Positions 31,665 to 35,937 of a stretch of 35,937 nt of DNA are shown here, in pieces (the stretch's first letter is position 1; each line of letters begins with the position of its first letter). Under the pieces are notes generated by a model that was given only the letters and a program-made list of their open reading frames with translations, did not search any database and was not told the DNA's origin. This stretch comes from an uncultured bacterium (GTDB lineage: Bacteria > Actinomycetota > Coriobacteriia > Coriobacteriales > Coriobacteriaceae), in the NCBI GenBank assembly GCA_905215725.1, contig CAJMRD010000006.1:1-35937 (forward strand), written 5' to 3'. The position numbers were made by a program, and so were the translations under genes.

Positions 31665-32828
31665 ATGTCGGAAAATATTGAGCAGCCGTTGCCGCGCACG
31701 TTTGAGGAGTTCAACGAGCAACGCAAGGCGGCGTTTATTCGCGTCAAGGATTATAAGCAGGCGGGTAATCGCCTGGTCGGCTTTTTGTGCAGCTACACGC
31801 CGCTCGAGATTATCGATGCCGCGGGGGCCGCAAGTGTCGCTCTGTGCGGTACGTCCGATGAGGTGATTCCCGAGGCCGAGAAAGTGCTGCCGGCTAACCT
31901 GTGCCCGCTCATCAAGTCGACGTACGGTTTTGCCTATTCGCAAAAGTGCCCGTTTACGTACTTTAGCGACATGATCATCGGCGAGACCACCTGCGACGGC
32001 AAGAAGAAGATGTACGAGCTGCTCAACGAGCTCAAGCGCACGCACATTCTGCACCTGCCGCAGGGTCGCGACCGTGCCTACGAGCGCGAGGGCTGGTACG
32101 AGGAATGCCGCTTGCTCAAGGAGGAGCTCGAGGGCTTCTACGGCATCACGATTACCGACGATGACCTGCGCACTGCCGTGCGCCGTCGCAACCGCTTGCG
32201 TGCGGCCCAGCTCGAGATGTTTGCGCTGCAGGCCAACCAGCCGGCGGCCATGAGCGGCGTCGATCTGATGAGCACCATGTTTGCCGGTACGTTTAGCTTT
32301 GATATCGAGGCCTATACGCAGCAGCTGGAGCAAAAGGTTGCCAAGCTGCGTGAGGCCTACGACGCGGGTGAGCGCCCGGTCGCGGCAGATGCCAAGCGCA
32401 TTCTGATTACTGGCTGCCCGGTGGGCGGCGTGATCAACAAGATCGGTCGCACCATCGAGTCCAACGGCGGCGTGGTCGTGTGCATGGACGACTGCTCAGG
32501 CGAGCGCACGGCGGCCATGATGATCGACCCGGACGCACCCGACATTCTGCGCGCCATCGCCGACCGCTACCTGGATATCAACTGCTCGGTCATGACGCCC
32601 AACGACGGTCGTATGGAAAATACACTGGCCATGTGCGAGAAGTACCACGTCGATGGCGTGGTAGAGAGCGTGCTCCAGGCGTGCCACACCTTTAACGTGG
32701 AGAGCGCCCGCATGCAGGAGGCCGTCGAGGGTGCGGGTATTCCGTATATGAAGATTGAGACCGACTACAGCAACGGCGACATGGGTCAGATCGAGACCCG
32801 CATCGCCGCCTTCATCGAAACCCTCTAG
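31665..32828 (+). CDS. yjiM: double-cubane-cluster reductase, YjiM orthologue (paralogue 2)
   Basis: 387 residues, closely patterned on E. coli YjiM: GFLCSYTPLEIIDAAGA, LPANLCPLIKSTYGFA, QKCPFTYFSDMIIGETTCDGKKKMYE, ITGCPVGGVINKIGRTIE, CSVMTPNDGRM, VLQACHTFNVE and the closing IPYMKIETDYSNGDMGQIETRIAAFIE. Cluster-ligand candidates are Cys42, 61, 80, 95 and 110 plus C-terminal ones. It probably forms a dimer, either with itself or with paralogue 1, and is reduced by the activator encoded next. The start is ATG 31665, with AGGAG just upstream. An in-frame TTG at 31641 adds eight residues. The reaction is unknown. Confidence 0.88.
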   Translation: MSENIEQPLPRTFEEFNEQRKAAFIRVKDYKQAGNRLVGFLCSYTPLEIIDAAGAASVALCGTSDEVIPEAEKVLPANLCPLIKSTYGFAYSQKCPFTYFSDMIIGETTCDGKKKMYELLNELKRTHILHLPQGRDRAYEREGWYEECRLLKEELEGFYGITITDDDLRTAVRRRNRLRAAQLEMFALQANQPAAMSGVDLMSTMFAGTFSFDIEAYTQQLEQKVAKLREAYDAGERPVAADAKRILITGCPVGGVINKIGRTIESNGGVVVCMDDCSGERTAAMMIDPDAPDILRAIADRYLDINCSVMTPNDGRMENTLAMCEKYHVDGVVESVLQACHTFNVESARMQEAVEGAGIPYMKIETDYSNGDMGQIETRIAAFIETL

Positions 32829-32829
32829 C

Positions 32830-32923
32830 TTCCTCAGGCACCGGATCTTGCCCCTCAAACCGTCGCTTGCGTACCAAAGTACGCTGCGCTCCTCTTTCGG
32901 GACAATCTCCGGCACCTGAGAAA
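32830..32923. repeat. 94-nt structured repeat, copy 2
   Basis: Arms TTCCTCAGGCACCGGA (32830-32845) and the complementary 32908-32923, with the same tip GTAC-CAAA-GTAC. Compared with copy 1 the base pair in CCCGA/TCGGG has changed on both sides to CCGGA/TCCGG, a compensatory change that argues for a folded RNA or DNA element. It starts two bases after the stop of paralogue 2. Confidence 0.85.
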
Positions 32924-32982
32924 CCTAGAGCTAAGGCGCCTGAACGCGCCGCTATCTTTGATGTTTAGATTGGGAGAGAGCC

Positions 32983-33747
32983 ATGATAGGGATCGGGATC
33001 GATATCGGGTCTACGGCGGCTAAGGCTGCTGTGGTCGACGGGGAGGGTTCGGTGGCGTGGACGTGCGTGCGGCCAACCGGGTTTTCCTCGGTCGATGCTT
33101 CCGAGCGGCTGCGCGAGGCACTGGCAGCGGCCGGCTACGACGTGACGGGCGACGATGTTCGCGTGGTCGCGACTGGCTACGGCCGTGTTGCCGTGCCCTA
33201 TGCGCACAAGGTCGTGACCGAGATCACCTGCCACGGTACCGGTGCTGTGCGCCTGTTTGGCGATCACGGCACCGTGATCGACGTGGGCGGTCAGGACACC
33301 AAGGTCATTCAGCTTAAAAGTGGCCGCGTGGCCAAGTTTGCCATGAACGACAAGTGCGCCGCCGGCACGGGGCGCTTTTTGGAGATCATGGCCGACCGCC
33401 TAGGCATTACCCAGCAGCAGATGGCCGATCTGGCACGTTCCGGCGAGCCTACCAAGATTTCCAGCATGTGCACGGTGTTTGCCGAAAGCGAGGTCATCAG
33501 CCTGATCGGCCGTGGCGAGCCGCGCGAGAACATTGCGCGTGGCGTGATCGACAGCGTGGTCTCGCGCGTGGCGACCATGGCCGGGCAGGCCGCGGGCGCC
33601 CCGTACTACCTGACCGGTGGCCTGTGCGAGAACGCCTTCGTGGTGGAGCGGTTGGGCGAGCTACTGGGGTCGCCGGTGACCACCTCGCCCCAGGCCCGCT
33701 TTGCAGGTGCCATCGGCGCGGCGATTCGCGCCGCCGCCTTGGCCTAG
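32983..33747 (+). CDS. yjiL: activator ATPase of the double-cubane reductase (HgdC/YjiL, BadF family)
   Basis: A 254-residue ASKHA-fold ATPase. A homodimer holding one [4Fe-4S] cluster uses ATP hydrolysis to push electrons at very low potential into its partner. IGIDIGSTAAKAAVVDG is the phosphate-1 loop, VIDVGGQDTKVIQL is phosphate 2, and MNDKCAAGTGRFLE (Cys125) and SSMCTVFAESEVISL (Cys163) bring the cluster ligands. LTGGLCENAFVVERL and ARFAGAIGAA close the fold. Length is standard. GGGAGAG lies five bases before ATG 32983. It is a single activator for two reductase genes. Confidence 0.94.
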   Translation: MIGIGIDIGSTAAKAAVVDGEGSVAWTCVRPTGFSSVDASERLREALAAAGYDVTGDDVRVVATGYGRVAVPYAHKVVTEITCHGTGAVRLFGDHGTVIDVGGQDTKVIQLKSGRVAKFAMNDKCAAGTGRFLEIMADRLGITQQQMADLARSGEPTKISSMCTVFAESEVISLIGRGEPRENIARGVIDSVVSRVATMAGQAAGAPYYLTGGLCENAFVVERLGELLGSPVTTSPQARFAGAIGAAIRAAALA

Positions 33748-33761
33748 GGGCGTACCGCGAC

Positions 33762-34979
33762 ATGCGCATCCTCAATATCTCGGCACAAAAACCAGATAGC
33801 ACCGGCAGCGGCACCTACCTTGCCGCGCTCGTGCGCGAGCAGATCGAGACGGGGCATCGCGCCGCCGTGCTTTGCGGTGCGGCGCCGGGTGATACCCAAG
33901 GCGAGCTGGACCGGCGCGCTGCCGTGTTTGCCGTACCGTTCGAGTCGCCCGAGCTGCCGTTTCCCATCTGCGGTATGTCCGATGTCATGCCCTATCCCTC
34001 CACGCGCTATCGTGACCTGACGCCTTCGATGCTCAAGGCATTTGAGCGGGCATTTGCTGCTGCAATCGATCGGGCGGTGGCTGAGTTTCGGCCCGATCTG
34101 GTGCTCTGCCATCACCTGTATCTGGTGACCGCATTGGCGCGCGAGTGCGTCCGGGGCGTGCCGGTTGTTGCCGTGTGCCATTCGACCGACCTGCGGCAGT
34201 TACGTTCGCATGCGCTCGAGCGCGATCACATCGTAAGTGCGGTTCGTCGGCTCGATGCCGTCTTTGCGCTCCATGCTGAGCAGGCTGAGCAGATTGGCCT
34301 GGTGTGCGGCGTCGATGCCGATCGCATCCACGTGATTGGGACGGGCTACGACCATCGCGTCTTCTGCCGCGACGCAAACGTGGCGAGGCAGCCGGGATCG
34401 CTTGTGTACGTGGGCAAGATTTGCTTTAAAAAGGGCGTCGAGTCGCTGGTTCGTGCCGTGTCATTGCCGATTGACGATGACGTCCGCCCATCTGGCTTGG
34501 TACTTGTGGGCGGCCGCGGGGACGATGCCGAGTACGCGCGTATCGAGCGCTTGGCCGCGGCCTCGGATGTGCCGGTGACGCTGGCGGGGCGCCTGGATAG
34601 CGATGGACTCGTGCGTGCCTACCGCAGTTCCGACGTCTTTGTGCTGCCTTCGTTTTACGAGGGTCTGCCGCTCGTGACGATCGAGGCCCTCGCGTGCGGC
34701 TGCAAAGTTGTGGCGACCGATTTGCCCGGCGTTCGTCCCTGGATGGAGGCGATGCTTTCCGGTGCTCCCGTGACGTGGGTGGCGCCGCCGCGTATGACGG
34801 ATGTCGACACGCCTGTGGCGGCCGACCTTCCGTTGTTTGAGCGCGCACTGGCAGATGCTATCGCGCAGGCGCTTGCGGCGCCGCCTTCGACGTTCGAGCC
34901 GTCGGCGGTCTCTTGGGAAGCGTGCCTGGGGCGTATACTAAAAGTCGTTGATTTGTTGGAAGGGGGTTCGTATGGCTGA
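33762..34979 (+). CDS. GT4-type glycosyltransferase, coupled to selD
   Basis: A 405-residue GT-B glycosyltransferase. The N-terminal half starts MRILNISAQKPDSTGSGTYL (acceptor side, glycine-rich loop). The C-terminal half has SLVYVGKICFKKGVESLVRA, LVGGRGDDAEYARIERL, VTLAGRLDSDGLVRAYRSSDVFVLP and the donor-binding FYEGLPLVTIEALACGCKVVATDLPG with the EX7E motif. No membrane span is seen. ATG 33762 has only AGGGG 11 bases away, close to the activator stop. Its last eight bases (34972-34979) overlap the start of selD. Selenosugar synthases (SenB) are glycosyltransferases paired with SelD homologues, so a selenium role is possible. A cell-surface role is the plain alternative. Confidence 0.85.
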   Translation: MRILNISAQKPDSTGSGTYLAALVREQIETGHRAAVLCGAAPGDTQGELDRRAAVFAVPFESPELPFPICGMSDVMPYPSTRYRDLTPSMLKAFERAFAAAIDRAVAEFRPDLVLCHHLYLVTALARECVRGVPVVAVCHSTDLRQLRSHALERDHIVSAVRRLDAVFALHAEQAEQIGLVCGVDADRIHVIGTGYDHRVFCRDANVARQPGSLVYVGKICFKKGVESLVRAVSLPIDDDVRPSGLVLVGGRGDDAEYARIERLAAASDVPVTLAGRLDSDGLVRAYRSSDVFVLPSFYEGLPLVTIEALACGCKVVATDLPGVRPWMEAMLSGAPVTWVAPPRMTDVDTPVAADLPLFERALADAIAQALAAPPSTFEPSAVSWEACLGRILKVVDLLEGGSYG

Positions 34980-35937
34980 CGATCAGATTAAGCTCACGTC
35001 TATGACTGCCGCGAGCGGTTGAGCCGCTAAGCTGGCTCCCGGAGCCCTCGCCCAGGTCCTGGGCGACTTGCCCAATGTGCATAACGACAATCTGCTCGTG
35101 GGGTTCGATACCTCCGACGATGCGAGCGTCTTCCGCGTAGGGGAGAACCTGGGGCTCGTGCAGTCCATCGACTTCTTCCCACCGATGGTCGACGACCCGT
35201 TCCTGTTTGGCCAGATTGCCGCGGCAAACTCACTGTCGGACATCTACGCCATGGGCGGGCGGCCGAGCCATGCCATGAACCTGCTGTGCATTCCGAGCTG
35301 CCTGGGCGTCGAGGTTGCCGGTCAGATTCTGGCGGGCGGCGCCGACAAGTGCGTTGAGGCCGGCTGCACCATCGCGGGCGGTCACACCATCAACGACGAC
35401 GAGCCCAAGTACGGCCTGGCGGTCACCGGCTTCGTCCATCCGGACCGGGTGCTGACCAACTCCGGCGCCCGGCCGGGGGACGTGCTGTTGCTGACGAAGC
35501 CCATCGGCATTGGCGTCCTCACCACTGCACAGAAGGCGGAGATGCTGTCGGTCGAGGGGCGGGCTTTGGCAGAGGAACTGATGACCACCCTGAACAAGTC
35601 CGCCCGGGACGCCATGGTGAAGTACCGCGTCCACGCCTGCACGGATGTAACGGGCTTTGGCCTGCTGGGCCACAGCTATGAGATGGCCCAGGGCAGCGAT
35701 GTGGAGCTGGAGCTGGAGGTGGACGCCATCGACCTGATTCCGGAGGCGCTGGAGTTTGCAAACATGGGTCTGCTGCCGGCGGGGATGTACCGGAACCGCA
35801 CCTTCGCCGAGCCCGGCGTGGATACGGGAATGATTGAGTTATGTAAACAAGACCTGCTCTACGATCCCCAGACCGCCGGCGGCCTGCTGCTGAGCGTGCC
35901 CGAGGCCCGGGCGGAGGAGCTGCTGGAGCGAACGGCG
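34972..35937 (+). CDS. selD: selenophosphate synthetase containing selenocysteine (UGA at codon 17), cut by window end
   Basis: 322 codons of SelD (about 345 usual), which makes selenophosphate from selenide and ATP. Codon 17 is TGA (35020-35022). The context TAASG-U-AAKLAP aligns with E. coli GAGCGCKIS, so U17 replaces catalytic Cys17 and Lys20 is kept. The frame is open from there to the window end, with DNLLVGFDTSDDASVF, SIDFFPPMVDDPFLFGQIAA, SDIYAMGGRP, AGGHTINDDEPKYGLAVTG, TDVTGFGLLGH and DPQTAGGLLL. GGAAGGGG precedes ATG 34972. Read without Sec it would be a 16-residue peptide. From about 35440 codon use changes (many CGG, then TTA TGT AAA CAA), so that half might come from another genome. 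Confidence 0.93.
35023..35064 (+). promoter_or_regulatory. candidate bacterial SECIS element in selD
   Basis: Just after the UGA there are two hairpins: GGCTCC-C-GGAGCC (35034-35046), whose tip is 18 nt from the UGA, and GCCCAG-GTC-CTGGGC (35050-35064). The second has CAGGUC at its tip, as in the E. coli fdhF SECIS, about 32 nt after the UGA. Both lie in the range usual for bacterial SECIS. A further small stem AGCGG/CCGCT holds the UGA in its loop. Which one SelB binds cannot be told from sequence alone. Confidence 0.6.

Noticed and set aside
33354..33761. 136-residue N-terminal extension of the glycosyltransferase
   Set aside because: It lies entirely within the activator ATPase gene in another frame. 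MRILNIS at 33762 is the normal start of a GT4 enzyme.
35020..35022. UGA in selD as a nonsense mutation or pseudogene
   Set aside because: It falls exactly at the catalytic Cys position, the frame continues with all SelD motifs for 300 codons, and SECIS-like hairpins follow directly.

Overview
The window reads as a high-GC anaerobic gut actinobacterium of the class Coriobacteriia, most like Collinsella. This rests on codon use (GAG, CTC, CGC rich), AAAGGAG-type ribosome sites, anaerobic enzymes (double-cubane reductases, L-cysteine desulfidase) and general resemblance of the proteins. No 16S gene is present to prove it. The first ~950 bases are different: lower GC, with a Clostridia-like rpoB start joined tail-on to a pseudouridine synthase fragment through an exactly shared 21-base stretch. 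I read this as an assembly chimera at the contig end. The far right end (second half of selD) also shifts in codon use.

Layout. 1-950: foreign or chimeric end (rluA-like and rpoB fragments). 1073-6402: M18 aminopeptidase, polA and a Cof-type HAD phosphatase. 6403-10230: arginine block, with a short Arg-rich leader ORF, argG, a 56-codon ORF and argH. 10430-15430: ndk, rpiB, L-cysteine desulfidase, a HAD hydrolase and rpsA. 15676-16187: rnpB (RNase P RNA) followed by a 99-nt hairpin. 16306-20416: YigZ, a C_GCAxxG_C_C protein, O-acetylhomoserine sulfhydrylase and an MFS exporter. 20510-24175: xpt, a stand-alone GGQ release-factor-like protein, a lipid kinase and a ClC channel. 24322-29801: molybdenum block (moeA, mog, modA, modB with a large extra domain, modC). 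29935-35937: a promoter with a candidate operator, two small coupled ORFs, two HgdB/YjiM-type double-cubane reductases, their activator ATPase, a GT4 glycosyltransferase and selD.

How the genes fit together. moeA, mog and modABC supply molybdate and insert it into molybdopterin. The last block pairs low-potential reductases and their ATP-driven activator with selenophosphate synthetase. selD contains an in-frame UGA exactly where the active-site Cys17 of E. coli SelD lies, so it is very probably a selenoprotein that ordinary gene callers would miss or truncate. The glycosyltransferase overlaps selD by 8 bases, an arrangement that recalls selenosugar synthesis (SenB with a SelD homologue), though that role is only inferred.

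Most noteworthy: the Arg-codon-rich leader ORF before argG (candidate attenuator); the Sec-SelD/GT4/double-cubane cluster with its own small leader ORFs; two 94-nt structured repeats with a compensatory base change, one after each double-cubane gene; ModB with a ~180-residue extracytoplasmic domain; and paired 7-4-7 palindromes at the modABC promoter.
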